Shown: positions 8,617 through 19,207, counted from the first letter of the stretch. The stretch is 64,000 bases of DNA from Alicyclobacillus tolerans (GCF_021739485.1 NZ_JAJFNK010000005.1:124001-188000), one strand, 5' to 3'. Notes: a model not told the origin generated them from the letters alone. A program made the numbers and translations.

Positions 8617-8880
8617 ATAAAATAAAAAAACCCGCCCCAAAAGGGACGAGATTCGCTCGCGGTACCACCCTCATAAAAGGCAAACGCCTTTCACTTCGTT
8701 GGGATAACGGAAGCCATTAGAAAGCTCCCGGCACAGGCTACTGAACGTCCGTCACGACGTCTTTTCACCTGGCGGCTCCGGAGTGAACTTCGGCAATTTC
8801 TTCAGCCCGGTTCGCACCATCCACCGGTTCTCTGAACTGAATCCGTTGCGTACTCTCTCCATCTCAGCCGTTAAGTCGAA
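8617..8880 (-). promoter_or_regulatory. Complete T-box leader, probably Phe-specific
   Basis: On the minus strand the RNA has the AG-bulge/distal loop region (AGAGAACCGGTGG ... GCGAACCGG), the specifier side (CCGAAGTTCACTCCGGAG), the T-box proper (GGGTGGTACCGCG) and a terminator hairpin with a long T-run at 8617-8630. In the usual register the specifier is TTC, a phenylalanine codon. This fits control of aromatic amino-acid synthesis by uncharged tRNA-Phe. Specifier register is read by eye. Confidence 0.9.
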
Positions 8881-8894
8881 TCAAATTTGAATTA

Positions 8895-8923
8895 ACAATA
8901 CGACACCAACGACAGTATGTCAA
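8895..8923 (-). promoter_or_regulatory. Sigma-A promoter of the T-box/aroF operon
   Basis: On the minus strand a perfect -35 TTGACA (8918-8923) is followed after 17 bases by TATTGT (8895-8900). Transcription would start a few bases upstream of T-box Stem I. Confidence 0.85.
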
Positions 8924-9020
8924 CACCCAATTTACAAAATTTTTAGCGGACATGCACCCGCGGGATTTTTATTCAGACATCCATGACTTGATAATCTTCC
9001 GACGTATCCACCCTAAAACG

Positions 9021-9731
9021 CTATTCGATCATTTGCAAGACCTCCCGCCGCAAAGCGGCGTCTTCCGCAAACCTCCCGAGTGTCGCCATCGTCACTGTAC
9101 TGGCTCCGGGCTTTTTAACCCCCCTCATGTTCATGCAGAGGTGTTCTGCTTGAACGACGACCATGACACCCTGAGCCTTCAAATTCGCTTCCAGTACTGT
9201 GGCGATGTCATCTGTCATCCGCTCTTGAACCTGCGGACGTTTCGACGTCGCGTCCACCAGACGCGCCAACTTCGACAGACCCGCAACGATTCCTCGATTC
9301 GGAATGTACGCAATGTGCGCTTTACCGAAAAAAGGAAGCAAATGGTGTTCGCACATGGAATAAAACGGTATATCTTTGACGAACACCAATTCTTCGTGTC
9401 GAGTTTCAAACCGTGCGGAGAGCACTTCCGCGGGGTCCCTGGCTATCCCTGCAAACACTTCCTGAAACATGCGAGCGACGCGTGCAGGCGTATCTCTTAA
9501 CCCGTCGCGTTGAGGGTCTTCGCCAATCGCTTCCAGAATCATGGTTACCGCGCGCCGGATTTTATCGGTATCCATGGTCTCATCAGGCGGGATGGCTTCC
9601 GCATCGTCATCCAAGCTGTCGACTAGTCCTTGCCCCATGTCCTCGTCGCGCTCAGAATCGAAATCCTGGCCGGGTCGACGTTGTGAATGGTCCTTCCCAA
9701 TAGAATCGTGAGGTAAAGTCGTGTCATGCAT
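9021..9731 (-). CDS. folE: GTP cyclohydrolase I
   Basis: A 236-residue protein. From about residue 50 on it matches GTP cyclohydrolase I, which converts GTP to 7,8-dihydroneopterin triphosphate for folate. Zinc ligands are visible in SMCEHHLLP and [12 protein letters not shown]. The first ~50 residues form an acidic, low-complexity extension not needed for catalysis; relatives of 185-200 residues lack it. The ATG at 9731 has AGGAGG 10 bases upstream, so the extension is probably translated, although ATG codons inside it (for example at the MDTDKIRR start) could also serve. It is monocistronic here. Confidence 0.95.
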   Translation of the reverse strand: MHDTTLPHDSIGKDHSQRRPGQDFDSERDEDMGQGLVDSLDDDAEAIPPDETMDTDKIRRAVTMILEAIGEDPQRDGLRDTPARVARMFQEVFAGIARDPAEVLSARFETRHEELVFVKDIPFYSMCEHHLLPFFGKAHIAYIPNRGIVAGLSKLARLVDATSKRPQVQERMTDDIATVLEANLKAQGVMVVVQAEHLCMNMRGVKKPGASTVTMATLGRFAEDAALRREVLQMIE

Positions 9732-9812
9732 ACTGCCGATTCCTCCTATCCGCCAGGTTCACGGCGGCACGAGGAATAGGTTTCCCGGAACACGGAAGGT
9801 GCTATACCCCAA

Positions 9813-10331
9813 TTAAGGCAGTGTTTGAGAATCGCGCAGCAGTTTCGAACGGTCTTCAAACAGTCCCTCGACGTTTTGCAGCGTCTCCTCATTCAATTGG
9901 CCCAGGGCTCTTAAAATATCCGCATCCATACTTGCCAGTTGGGCCAAGAGCAAAGCATAGTCGCCTCGCCCCTGCCACACCAGGTCCCTCGCCGGGAGCG
10001 GAGCCGACCGGATGGACGTGCGAAGCCGCTCGACTCGCTTCATGTACGACTCCAGGTCTTTGACCGCCTCAATCCCGTCCATCGGAGGATACGGGTTTTC
10101 ACGCGTCGGTTGGGGCAGAGATTTGCGTAAACCGGACAATTCTTGACGAAGTTGTTCCAAGTACTTGCCAAGCACATCGTCCGCAGCTTCACGCAGCCTC
10201 AAACTCTGCTCGTGAAGTTGACTCGGAGTCGAGTGAACATCGTAGGTCCAGGCGTTTAAAAGCCCCTCCAAGATGGCTGTGATGGCCCCGCTTGGCGCCA
10301 AAGCGACACCGTACCGAGTCAAGCGGCTCAC
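9813..10331 (-). CDS. Uncharacterised helical protein, partner of SPFH protein
   Basis: A 172-residue soluble, mostly helical protein that I do not recognise. It has several leucine-rich amphipathic stretches (residues ~35-75 and 95-110) and no signal peptide or membrane segment. Its start overlaps the last 4 bases of the upstream SPFH gene (ATGA type), so the two are translationally coupled and the products probably work together. Possible roles are as an adaptor or membrane-stress partner of the SPFH protein; there is no catalytic motif. Confidence 0.72.
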   Translation of the reverse strand: MSRLTRYGVALAPSGAITAILEGLLNAWTYDVHSTPSQLHEQSLRLREAADDVLGKYLEQLRQELSGLRKSLPQPTRENPYPPMDGIEAVKDLESYMKRVERLRTSIRSAPLPARDLVWQGRGDYALLLAQLASMDADILRALGQLNEETLQNVEGLFEDRSKLLRDSQTLP

Positions 10332-11188
10332 GAGCGTTTTTCTCCAGATAGATGCGTGAACGGAGGGGGAGTAGTTTCCGTCAGCGCCGCGATTTGCGGA
10401 TTCCCGACAAAGTACGGCTGACCCACGGCCATGTTTGGAGTCGATACCACACCCTTGCTGGCCATGATCATCGCGACGTAGTACCGGACTGCGTCGATCT
10501 CGCTTAAACCGAACGCCCTCAGGGAGATGAGTTCCTTCATTCGCTCGTCCCGCGGATACACCAACGCCTTCACGTCGTTGAGTGTCAAACCGTACACTCC
10601 AAGGAACTCCTGCAAGTGGTCTTTCACCAATTCCAGAATATCCGGCATCCGCTCATTCACGCGCTCCAACTCGGTCAATTGCACGATTTTGTTGATGGAT
10701 TGCTCAATGACCGGCGCAGCATACGTGTCCACTTCGTCCATCTTCAGAAAGTGTCCGGACATCGGCATGTGCTGAACGAGTTTCAAAGCGTCGTCTTTGG
10801 TATCCACGTGAATGTAACAGTTCACGTCGTAGCCCATTTCTGCCATTTCCCGCGAATAGGCGACTCCTTTGGCATTGAGAATGAGTTTCGCGCGGTTGAC
10901 GTAAATCACTTCGTATTGAAAGGGAGAATTGCCGCCAAAAAACGCCTGCTGGAACGCGCCAATTAGGGGCCGGTCGGGAGTGGATATGACGTGTTGCCCA
11001 GTTTCATAGACCCCTAAAATCGCGCCTCTTGCCTTTAAAACGGCGAAGTGATTACTTTCGACCGTCAACAAGGACCCATTTACAATGTTTGCATCTGGGT
11101 ATCTCCAAGCCAGTACGTGCGGCCCCATGGTTTCTTGTCCGTCGTTGGTCAGCGTCGAGATGACTTGCCGAATGCCTGCCATATCCAC
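10328..11188 (-). CDS. SPFH-domain (prohibitin-like) protein
   Basis: A 286-residue protein with an SPFH/band-7-like domain (about 40-215) similar to bacterial proteins that gather at membranes. It has no obvious transmembrane segment and probably acts as a cytosolic oligomer. A tail rich in proline and threonine follows. The start is GTG 11188 or ATG 11182; AAAGGA sits before both, with better spacing for the ATG. A coupled downstream gene encodes a small helical protein. In other Firmicutes SPFH proteins of this kind sit beside stress-response genes; no such gene is seen here. Confidence 0.78.
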   Translation of the reverse strand: MDMAGIRQVISTLTNDGQETMGPHVLAWRYPDANIVNGSLLTVESNHFAVLKARGAILGVYETGQHVISTPDRPLIGAFQQAFFGGNSPFQYEVIYVNRAKLILNAKGVAYSREMAEMGYDVNCYIHVDTKDDALKLVQHMPMSGHFLKMDEVDTYAAPVIEQSINKIVQLTELERVNERMPDILELVKDHLQEFLGVYGLTLNDVKALVYPRDERMKELISLRAFGLSEIDAVRYYVAMIMASKGVVSTPNMAVGQPYFVGNPQIAALTETTPPPFTHLSGEKRS

Positions 11189-11537
11189 TCATTCCTTTCT
11201 GGTCTTGAGTTTCTGTCTATCCTATTCGTATTGAAACAATTTTCGGAATAATCCAGATAAATATTTTGGGTTTCGTGTTTTTGGAGAGCCTCGCGTCTTG
11301 CGAGACATTTTTGGAGCACCAATCTTCCAGGGCACAAAGCACCCCCGCGAACGGACATTTCAGATCCCGAAGAATAATCTCGTGCGGACTGTCCAACCAT
11401 GTCATTATCCGCACTGTACGCGACAGCAAGGTGTGAGGTCTGTTAAACCCCGCGGCACTGTGACACCTATCCAAGCAATGACTCCGGTGTCTTCGCGGCA
11501 TGTACAGTGTGAATTGATACCAAAGGAGAACTTGTGG
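11189..11537. other. Intergenic region between divergent genes
   Basis: About 350 bases between the SPFH gene and the divergent hypothetical gene at 11538. A GC-rich hairpin CTCGCGTCTTGCGAG (11290-11304) is followed by ATTTTT. I see no gene with a ribosome binding site. Confidence 0.4.
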
Positions 11538-12128
11538 ATGAAGGCTCTCACCCTGATGGAAATCGCCACAATGATCTCCGCGGCAGGTACCCTTGCCCTC
11601 GCTGCGGCCTCTGTCTACCAATTGCGCAGGAACCGGAAAGACTCGCTTCATCCCATGGTGTATCCAGAGACCATCGCGATCGAAAGCCAGCCAGCCAACG
11701 CGAGCTCAGCCGATGAGAGCCCAAGAATCACCGACTCAAGTGTCGCACTCCGCGGTGAGGATCAGCCAACTGACACGCCCCCAGACGTACATGCGGATAC
11801 GCTGACCATCCGAAGGCTGATCGTCGCTTTGCGCAATTACGGAAGCGGTCCCGCCATTGACATGAAGTTTGCAGTCGTCATAGACGAACAGGAAGTCCCA
11901 GTAGAATCGGTCAAGCGTGACGGGTCACCACGCCTATTTCTGAATCTGTCTTCGGAAGAGACTGTCCAAGTCGAACTGATTCTGCGTCCCTTGAAGGTTC
12001 GCCATCGATCCAACGTCCGGGTTCGCGTCCGTTACCGCTCTGTCTTTCGAGAGCAACTCATGCGAGACTACACGGTCCTTGCGGCTGTGGGTCAGGCACC
12101 GATTGTCAACATCGCGGGCAACTTGTAA
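11538..12128 (+). CDS. Membrane-anchored hypothetical protein
   Basis: A 196-residue protein from ATG 11538, with AAAGGAG 10 bases upstream; the open frame extends further 5' but has no better start. Residues ~5-27 (LMEIATMISAAGTLALAAASVY) form one transmembrane helix followed by a basic stop-transfer QLRRNRK. A low-complexity linker (~40-85) leads to a C-terminal beta-rich domain (~90-196) with alternating hydrophobic strands, resembling an Ig-like or accessory fold. I do not recognise the family. It is probably anchored with the C-terminal domain in the cytoplasm, by the positive-inside rule. Confidence 0.65.
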   Translation: MKALTLMEIATMISAAGTLALAAASVYQLRRNRKDSLHPMVYPETIAIESQPANASSADESPRITDSSVALRGEDQPTDTPPDVHADTLTIRRLIVALRNYGSGPAIDMKFAVVIDEQEVPVESVKRDGSPRLFLNLSSEETVQVELILRPLKVRHRSNVRVRVRYRSVFREQLMRDYTVLAAVGQAPIVNIAGNL

Positions 12129-12154
12129 CTACCTCCAAATACAGTCCTTCAAAG

Positions 12155-12532
12155 CTATGCGATTGGGGTGCCGTTTTCCACCGTCTCGTCGGGTCTTAAC
12201 AAAACAACGTCTCCGTGTTGCGAAACACCTCCCAAGACAAGGACTTCAGACTTAAATCCGGCGATTCGTCGCGGCGGGAAATTCACGACTGCCACAACCT
12301 GCCTGCCCACCATGGCTTCCGGCGTGTAGCGCTTCGTGATTTGAGCACTGGACTGTTTGACGCCGAGTTCTCCGAAATCAATTTCAAGTTTAATGGCGGG
12401 CACGCGGGCCTCCGGAAAAGGTTCGGCACGTAGAACGGTGCCTACGCGGATGTCGAGTTTCTGAAAGTCTTCGATCGTTGCAGGGATCGTTGACTTAAGG
12501 GTTGCCGTGTCCTGCTGCAAGCTTTTGGTCAC
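12155..12532 (-). CDS. csaA: CsaA-like tRNA-binding-domain protein
   Basis: A protein of up to 125 residues that is essentially one EMAP/tRNA-binding OB-fold domain, as in CsaA and the C-terminus of MetRS. Family segments visible are [21 protein letters not shown], the [10 protein letters not shown] strand and [20 protein letters not shown]. CsaA of Bacillus is an export-related chaperone of about 110 residues. The 5' end is uncertain: GTG 12532 abuts AGAGGGA, while TTG 12520 is 11 bases from it and gives a length closer to the family. The gene is alone and converges on the hypothetical membrane protein. Confidence 0.85.
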   Translation of the reverse strand: MTKSLQQDTATLKSTIPATIEDFQKLDIRVGTVLRAEPFPEARVPAIKLEIDFGELGVKQSSAQITKRYTPEAMVGRQVVAVVNFPPRRIAGFKSEVLVLGGVSQHGDVVLLRPDETVENGTPIA

Positions 12533-12659
12533 TCCCTCTTCGTCAGCTCTAACCTCTTGAATATACCAGAAAATTCCGCGCGAAGGGATACGTGCACGGA
12601 ATACCTGAACAGGACTGTTATCCTGGTTTTAGCTGTATGGTTTCAATCGTCGGATGGCT

Positions 12660-13568
<909 letters not shown>

Positions 13569-13843
13569 TGCAAAGACCCCCTCCGTCCCTTTATTTTATT
13601 TGACGGTTTATTGCACTTCCCGTTACGCCTCCGCTTGAACAATGTGAAGGCCAGTTACTGCAGGTAGACATCGGGCCGGGAGGAGAACCTGGGACGGTGG
13701 CGAAAGTTTGAGCAAATGCCCGTTTGAAAATGCGGCAGATAACATCGAAAAACAGCAGAGTTGAACAGGTTCGAATCCAGCCATGCATTTCCAGAAAAAA
13801 CGAGAATGGTCCAGTGACGCACACCAGGAAGGAGAGATGGCAA

Positions 13844-14398
13844 TTGCGCGACATTCAACCGGTTCAGACGGAACCTCCAGTTCACGAGATTCGCGTTTTG
13901 GCCACGGAATTTCTACCCGGACTATGGCTTTCTGGGGAAGACGGCCTTGACGAATGTCTGTTTGGCGAACAGGCCGCACAAATCCTCATTTCAACCGGAA
14001 GGCTTCCGAAAGAAGTCCATCCCCAAGTTGACGTATGGATTGACTTTCGCAACGACAACCTAGGGTCGAATCGGCGCGTAATCGCTCCTGCGTCGGTCAC
14101 TACCGTCCGCTTTCCTTTGCGGGACGGCGACCTGGCAGCGGCCCGCAGTGTCTTCCCCGCGGCCAAAATGTTGGTAGACCATTTCCGCAAACAAGACCGC
14201 CGTATTCTGGTTTCTTGCCATGCGGGCTTTTCAAGGTCAGCCGCATTTGCATTGTGGATCATGACCGAAAAGATGGGCTACGAGACGGCCTGCGAGCAGC
14301 TTGCGCGCTTGCGTCCGTACGCAAATCCTCAACATCGGTTTGCACCTTTGTTGGAAGAGATGAAAGCAGGCCGGTTTCCGAACGGAACCCCTGGATGA
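13844..14398 (+). CDS. Dual-specificity/tyrosine phosphatase-like protein
   Basis: A 184-residue phosphatase of the cysteine-based superfamily. The P-loop is CHAGFSR (Cys125, Arg131, CX5R) on the usual strand-loop-helix, and an acidic loop before it (RDGD, Asp94/Asp96) can supply the general acid. Length and layout suggest a dual-specificity phosphatase of the bacterial type, acting on phospho-Tyr/Ser/Thr or on a small phosphate ester. The start is TTG 13844, because AAGGAGAG lies 7 bases upstream; the in-frame ATG at 13724 has no ribosome binding site. It is followed by the convergent MFS gene with 5 bases between stops. Confidence 0.82.
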   Translation: MRDIQPVQTEPPVHEIRVLATEFLPGLWLSGEDGLDECLFGEQAAQILISTGRLPKEVHPQVDVWIDFRNDNLGSNRRVIAPASVTTVRFPLRDGDLAAARSVFPAAKMLVDHFRKQDRRILVSCHAGFSRSAAFALWIMTEKMGYETACEQLARLRPYANPQHRFAPLLEEMKAGRFPNGTPG

Positions 14399-14403
14399 CC
14401 GCG

Positions 14404-15768
14404 TCAAGACCGGGGCTCTGGAGGGCTAGGCAAACGGTTTGTTGCTTGGCGGGAGACGCTATCCAACTTCCCAAATAACCATTGGTACAACACAGCGTTG
14501 ACGATTTGCAGCCCTGCGGTCAGGTAAAAAGGCAGCACCAAGTCCCCCGCGTCGAAGATCGTTCCCGAGATGGTCGGTCCGATGGAGGAAGGCAACCGCA
14601 TCGAAAACGCATTGATGCTTGTCGCTAGACCCCTGCGCTTGTCCCGGGTCAAACTTGCGCCCACCGCGCTGCGATTTCCCTGGGTTCCCCGGTTGATCGC
14701 GTTGCGCAGCACGTACAACACCGAAGCAGCCGCAAAGCTTGGCATAAAGACTAGAGCTATCGTCATTGCCGATCCGATGATGCGCAGCACCGTGATCGAC
14801 TTGACCATCCCGATTTTGGCCGCCAAGTACCCACTTACGAGGGAAGAGACACTCGTTAACAAAAACGACAACGAGATGGTTAAACCAATAGAGGCCGCGC
14901 TGACACCGAACCGGGCCGAAAACCAGTAGGCCATCATCGGCCCAGTCAACCCGACGGCCAGTCCGTTCAACGCGTTGACCGCTGCGAGCTTGAACATGTT
15001 CGCATTTTCCCGGCGGCGGATGTCGTCTTCCGTGCCTTTAGCCGGTGCAGAGCCAGCCACACTTTTTCCCTCAGGTTGCCGAAACCCTTGAGCCTTCGGA
15101 TTTACGGTTTCTCTGGCGGTGTCGCCAGACAATACGGCGCCTTGGTCCTCAGCCGCAGCAGAAGCCTCCGGCGTTTGCAGCAAAACCACAAAACACACTG
15201 CGGATAAAACCATAACCATCAAAAAAACCGGCCGGTAGGCCGATGGGCCTGGCCAGAATGTTTGGAAATACCGCGGCAAACCGCCAAGCAGCGAACCGAT
15301 TGCCATGCCAAAAAAGGCGATCGCGTTGTTTAAACTAAACACCTGTCCTCTGCGAGACCGTTCAACCACCCGCGCCAGCCACGCCTGTTCTGCGGGAGAG
15401 AACGGTCCTGCACCCCCGCTTTGCCCGCGGCCGAATCCGGCGACCACAATCGCGATGACTAACGGAAGGGCGTGCGTCGTGAAAACAAACAGACCGGCCG
15501 ACAGCATGCTCAGTACTTCGTAAATCAATAAAAAAGGACGGCGTCCAAGGCGGTCGCTGAGCACCCCGACGACCAAAATGAGAGCGGCGCCAAACAGCCC
15601 TGCTCCCGAGATCACGCCTCCAATAGCGGCGCCGGTCCAATGCAAACTCTCCAGATACAAAGCGAGGTCGACGACCATGGCTCCTTGGCCGAGGCTCCGC
15701 AATGCCCGAATCAACAAAATGCGTTTTGCGACTTTATGGAGGGAAAACCATTGTGAGTAGGTAGTCAT
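14404..15768 (-). CDS. MFS transporter
   Basis: A 454-residue major facilitator superfamily permease with about 12 membrane helices in two halves. The first half has the MFS loop motif DRLGRRP after helix 2; a long charged loop near residues 200-260 separates the halves. An HTH-free, substrate-blind sequence; it may export a drug or small metabolite. The ATG at 15768 has only weak Shine-Dalgarno pairing. It is monocistronic between convergent and divergent neighbours. Confidence 0.9.
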   Translation of the reverse strand: MTTYSQWFSLHKVAKRILLIRALRSLGQGAMVVDLALYLESLHWTGAAIGGVISGAGLFGAALILVVGVLSDRLGRRPFLLIYEVLSMLSAGLFVFTTHALPLVIAIVVAGFGRGQSGGAGPFSPAEQAWLARVVERSRRGQVFSLNNAIAFFGMAIGSLLGGLPRYFQTFWPGPSAYRPVFLMVMVLSAVCFVVLLQTPEASAAAEDQGAVLSGDTARETVNPKAQGFRQPEGKSVAGSAPAKGTEDDIRRRENANMFKLAAVNALNGLAVGLTGPMMAYWFSARFGVSAASIGLTISLSFLLTSVSSLVSGYLAAKIGMVKSITVLRIIGSAMTIALVFMPSFAAASVLYVLRNAINRGTQGNRSAVGASLTRDKRRGLATSINAFSMRLPSSIGPTISGTIFDAGDLVLPFYLTAGLQIVNAVLYQWLFGKLDSVSRQATNRLPSPPEPRS

Positions 15769-15953
15769 AGTCTTAACATAAACTGGTTGTTTCCCGAGTG
15801 CAACAAAATGTTTTTGCTACGCACAAACTGCAATTGACCCAAAATCGGAACATGTTTTGCGCGGAATAGGAAATCATTTGTGTAAAATATTCCTAATTTC
15901 TGTCTGTCCTTTTTTATCTGAAGACAGGTTCATAGTTAAGGAATGAGGCGACG

Positions 15954-16685
15954 ATGACCCATACAATTTTGTTTTTGCTGGTTTGGCTTTTCCCATTCAA
16001 CCTGCTGTCGAACCAACCGTTTGCGGCGCCATCAGCCATTCGAGTTTCTGCACCGTCTGCACACCGTCCGCCAGCGCCTGCCTCAGCCACACAGGTCAAA
16101 GCCAGGCAGCAGGGGGTGTCCATTACAGTGGATACGGTGAAACACCAGTTAATCGTATATAAGGGAACACGCGCAGTGAACCGGTATCCGGTGGCCGTGG
16201 GGACGTATGCGGCCCCATCGCCCATCGGGGATTGGAAAGTCGTCATGAAACAAAAAGACTGGGGTTCTGGATTTGGCACACGCTGGATTGGATTAAACGT
16301 CCCCTGGGGCATCTACGGGATCCATGGCACCAATAGACCCGAATCGATTGGCAACCGCGCAAGCCACGGTTGTGTACGGATGTTCAACCAAGACGTAGAA
16401 CAAGTGTACAACGTGGTCCGAATTGGTACACCGGTACACATCGTTGGCGATGTCCTGCAGGGCTACGGAGGCTATCCCAGGATGCTGGTGTCGGGGGACA
16501 TCGGTTCAGACGTACAACTGGTTCAGAACCGGCTGCGCGGAGCCGGGTACTTTCACGGCGCGTGCAACGGAAAGTTTGACCCCGCCACAGAAATTGCCCT
16601 TAAAGCGTTTGAAAAGAGCCGCGGGCTCACGGTCGATGGAACCGTGTCTTGGCGGGATTACCACGCCTTGGGACTCGTTGAGTAA
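15954..16685 (+). CDS. L,D-transpeptidase (YkuD) with peptidoglycan-binding domain
   Basis: A 243-residue exported protein with an N-terminal signal peptide (residues ~1-25, cut after FAA), a Pro/Ala-rich linker, a YkuD catalytic domain (~55-165) and a C-terminal peptidoglycan-binding domain (~180-243). The catalytic motif is IHGTN...SHGCVRM with the nucleophilic cysteine. It makes 3-3 cross-links or anchors in the wall. In most Bacillus LDTs the binding domain (LysM) is N-terminal; here it is at the C-terminus. TTGCGC-18-TGTAAA at 15858-15887 is a possible promoter. Confidence 0.92.
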   Translation: MTHTILFLLVWLFPFNLLSNQPFAAPSAIRVSAPSAHRPPAPASATQVKARQQGVSITVDTVKHQLIVYKGTRAVNRYPVAVGTYAAPSPIGDWKVVMKQKDWGSGFGTRWIGLNVPWGIYGIHGTNRPESIGNRASHGCVRMFNQDVEQVYNVVRIGTPVHIVGDVLQGYGGYPRMLVSGDIGSDVQLVQNRLRGAGYFHGACNGKFDPATEIALKAFEKSRGLTVDGTVSWRDYHALGLVE

Positions 16686-16705
16686 ATGCTGAATTAAATT
16701 TGACC

Positions 16706-16752
16706 ATACCTGAACAATACCTGAAGCAATACCTGAAGCAATACTTGAAGCA
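16706..16752 (+). repeat. Tandem 12-bp repeat (ATACCTGAAGCA)
   Basis: Four head-to-tail units lie 20 bases after the L,D-transpeptidase stop; the first is one base short and the last has one change. It is not inside a supported gene. Confidence 0.9.
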
Positions 16753-16821
16753 CAAAACCAGGCGGAACTCCTCCTCTTGGCTCGTTGCTTTCACAAAATT
16801 CTTCTCTGTCCGCTCAAAACA

Positions 16822-16855
16822 AATCGCATGCCAGGCTGAAACCCGGCATGCGATT
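16822..16855 (-). terminator. Terminator of the cox-like operon
   Basis: AATCGCATGCC/GGCATGCGATT is a perfect 11-base stem; the minus-strand read-out continues into TTGTTTTG. It follows the stop of the large molybdopterin subunit by 33 bases. Confidence 0.78.
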
Positions 16856-16888
16856 GGCTGTCTCACCAGAATGTCAGTGCGAAACTCC

Positions 16889-19207
16889 TTACTTCTTGCT
16901 GTTCACCCAGTTCAAAACCTGGTCTGGAGTCACAGGCAGCTCACCGACAAACACCCCAAACGGAGCAAGGGCATCGGACACAGCGTTGGCAAATGCCGCA
17001 GGTGCCGCGATCAGCGAGCCCTCGCCCATGCCCTTGAAACCTCCTTCGCTTTCAGAAGGAGTCACTAGGTGTTCGACCTTCATGCGCGGAACCTCGGTGC
17101 TCACCGGCACCAAGTAGTCCATCAACGACGTCGTGATCAGCTGCCCGTCTTCGTCGTAACGCAGCTTCTCCAAGTACGCGGCTCCCAAACCTTGTGCCAC
17201 GCCGCCGTGGATTTGACCTTCGACGACCATGGGGTTGATTAGATTTCCGCAATCGTTCGCGACCGCATAGTCCAAACTGGTAATCAGACCGGTTTTAACG
17301 TCGACCTCGACCACCGCGATGTGCGTGCCATTGGAAAACGTTCTCGGAGCCTTAGGCTGGTAACGAGCCACGACTTCCAGTCCCGGCGTCATGCCTTCCG
17401 GAAGGCGGCGAACGTCGGTGTACGCGATTTGAGCCAATTCCCGGATCGTGAACCCTCTCGCTGGGACCCCGGCGACGTGTGCCTTGCCCTCTTCAATTTC
17501 GATGTCGGATTCGGACGCCTCCAAGAGATGTGCCGCGAGTTTGACCAGTTTCTCTTTCACTAACCGGCCGGCGTGGATCGCAGCGCCTCCGCCGATGGTG
17601 CCAGAGCGACTGCCCCCGGTGCCTCCGCCGTACGGCGCACTGTCCGTGTCTCCGTGGAGCACGACGACATCGCTGATGTCCACGCCCAGTTCGTCAGCAA
17701 TCAACTGAGCCATCGTTGTTTCATGGCCTTGCCCCGACGGCCCCAACCCCAGCGCTGCGGTGACAGTACCCGTCGGTTCAATGCGAATCGTCGCCGCCTC
17801 GTAGCCCACGGAACCCGCTTCTGAAGCCGCCATCGCCGTAGGCTCCACAAATACCGAGATACCTACGCCGATGTACCGGCCTTGTTTGCGCAGTTCTTCC
17901 TGCTTCGCCCTAAAGTTCTCGTAGTCCACAAGGCGGAGCGCGGACTCCATGGACTCCCCATAGGAACCTTCGTCATAGGTCCACTTCGCGGCATTCTTGT
18001 AGGGGAAATCCTCCGGCTGAATCATGTTGATGCGCCGGATTTCCGCGGGGTCTTTCCCTACCGCGCGGGCAATGCGATCGACGACGCCTTCCTGGATAAA
18101 GGAAGCAATCGGACCCCATACTCCGCGATAAGCCCCCATGGGCGTTTTATTGGAATACGCGCAATCGATGGTGTAAGACAAATGCGGAATTTTGTACGGC
18201 CCGGTTAAAACCTTCGAAGCTAACACCGTCTCGCCGACAGCGCCGACAAAAGGAACGGCAGGATATGCACCTTGACCTGCCATGAGGTGATCGCGCAGGG
18301 CAATGATGTTTCCTTCCCCGTCGTATGCGACCTCCACGTCGTGGATGTCGTCGCGGGAATGGACGTCTGCCAGCAAACTCTCCGTGCGATCGCTCAGCCA
18401 CTTGACAGGCTTGCGCAGCTTCATGGCCGCCGTAGCTACCACCAGGTATTCCGGGTACAGCGTAGCCTTGATACCAAACGCCCCCCCGACTTCCGGCACG
18501 ACGATGCGCAGCATGTTTTCCGGCAGGCCTAAGAGTTCGGAAAGCTGGCCCCGGACGGCATGGGGAGACTGGTGTGACACGTAGAAAGTCAAACGGCCGG
18601 AAGCCGGGTCGGTCATTGCCGCGCATGCGCGGGCTTCCATGGTCACGCCGGCTTGTCGATTGGTCACGAAGGTGGCCGCGAGCCGATGCGGAGCGTTTGC
18701 AAACGCCTCGTCGAACCCAGAGGTTTGATAGTCCTGGTGGAAGAACACATTGGGTTTCCCTTCGTGGACCTGCCGGGCACCTTCACTCATCGCCTCTTGA
18801 ATCGTCAGAACCGGGTCAATGGCCTCGTAAGAGATTCGGACCAGTTCTGCGGCGTCTTCCGCAATATAGCGGTTTTCTGCGATCACGGCGACAATCGGTT
18901 CCCCGACATACCGCACTTCGTCTTTCGCCAACACCGGCTGGCCCAGCCCAAGGTCTTGGCTGTACAAGACGATGGGGCAGTCATCGCCGGTCAAAACGGC
19001 CTTGACTCCCGGGACTTTCAAAGCGTTACTGACGTCAATGGAAGTGATTTTTGCCGCTGGACGATTAGAACGGACAAACGCAGCTTCGAGCATTCCTGGA
19101 ATTTGGATGTCATCGAGATAGCGGCCTTGACCACTCAGCAGCCTCGGGTCTTCCATACGCGTAATCCGGCTGCCGGTAAACTTCGGTTTTAACTCCTGCA
19201 TCGCCAT
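16889..19207 (-). CDS. Xanthine dehydrogenase-family molybdopterin-binding subunit (CoxL-like)
   Basis: A 772-residue large subunit of a molybdenum hydroxylase. It carries the pterin-cofactor loops PEVGGAFGIK and GGGTGGSRSG and, near the C-terminus, the catalytic glutamate in KGMGEGSL. The active-site loop reads AYRGVWG; true CO dehydrogenases of form I have AYxCSFR, so a CO-oxidising role is unlikely and the enzyme is a form II-like aldehyde/purine-type hydroxylase. It overlaps the iron-sulfur subunit by one base and is the last gene of the coxG-D-E-M-S-L-like operon. Substrate is not determined from sequence. Confidence 0.93.
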   Translation of the reverse strand: MAMQELKPKFTGSRITRMEDPRLLSGQGRYLDDIQIPGMLEAAFVRSNRPAAKITSIDVSNALKVPGVKAVLTGDDCPIVLYSQDLGLGQPVLAKDEVRYVGEPIVAVIAENRYIAEDAAELVRISYEAIDPVLTIQEAMSEGARQVHEGKPNVFFHQDYQTSGFDEAFANAPHRLAATFVTNRQAGVTMEARACAAMTDPASGRLTFYVSHQSPHAVRGQLSELLGLPENMLRIVVPEVGGAFGIKATLYPEYLVVATAAMKLRKPVKWLSDRTESLLADVHSRDDIHDVEVAYDGEGNIIALRDHLMAGQGAYPAVPFVGAVGETVLASKVLTGPYKIPHLSYTIDCAYSNKTPMGAYRGVWGPIASFIQEGVVDRIARAVGKDPAEIRRINMIQPEDFPYKNAAKWTYDEGSYGESMESALRLVDYENFRAKQEELRKQGRYIGVGISVFVEPTAMAASEAGSVGYEAATIRIEPTGTVTAALGLGPSGQGHETTMAQLIADELGVDISDVVVLHGDTDSAPYGGGTGGSRSGTIGGGAAIHAGRLVKEKLVKLAAHLLEASESDIEIEEGKAHVAGVPARGFTIRELAQIAYTDVRRLPEGMTPGLEVVARYQPKAPRTFSNGTHIAVVEVDVKTGLITSLDYAVANDCGNLINPMVVEGQIHGGVAQGLGAAYLEKLRYDEDGQLITTSLMDYLVPVSTEVPRMKVEHLVTPSESEGGFKGMGEGSLIAAPAAFANAVSDALAPFGVFVGELPVTPDQVLNWVNSKK

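Noticed and set aside
16700-16889. A reading frame of about 120 residues starting at TTG 16700 with repeated QYLK
   Set aside because: It arises from the 12-bp tandem repeat and the terminator stem; no ribosome binding site or protein-like composition afterwards.
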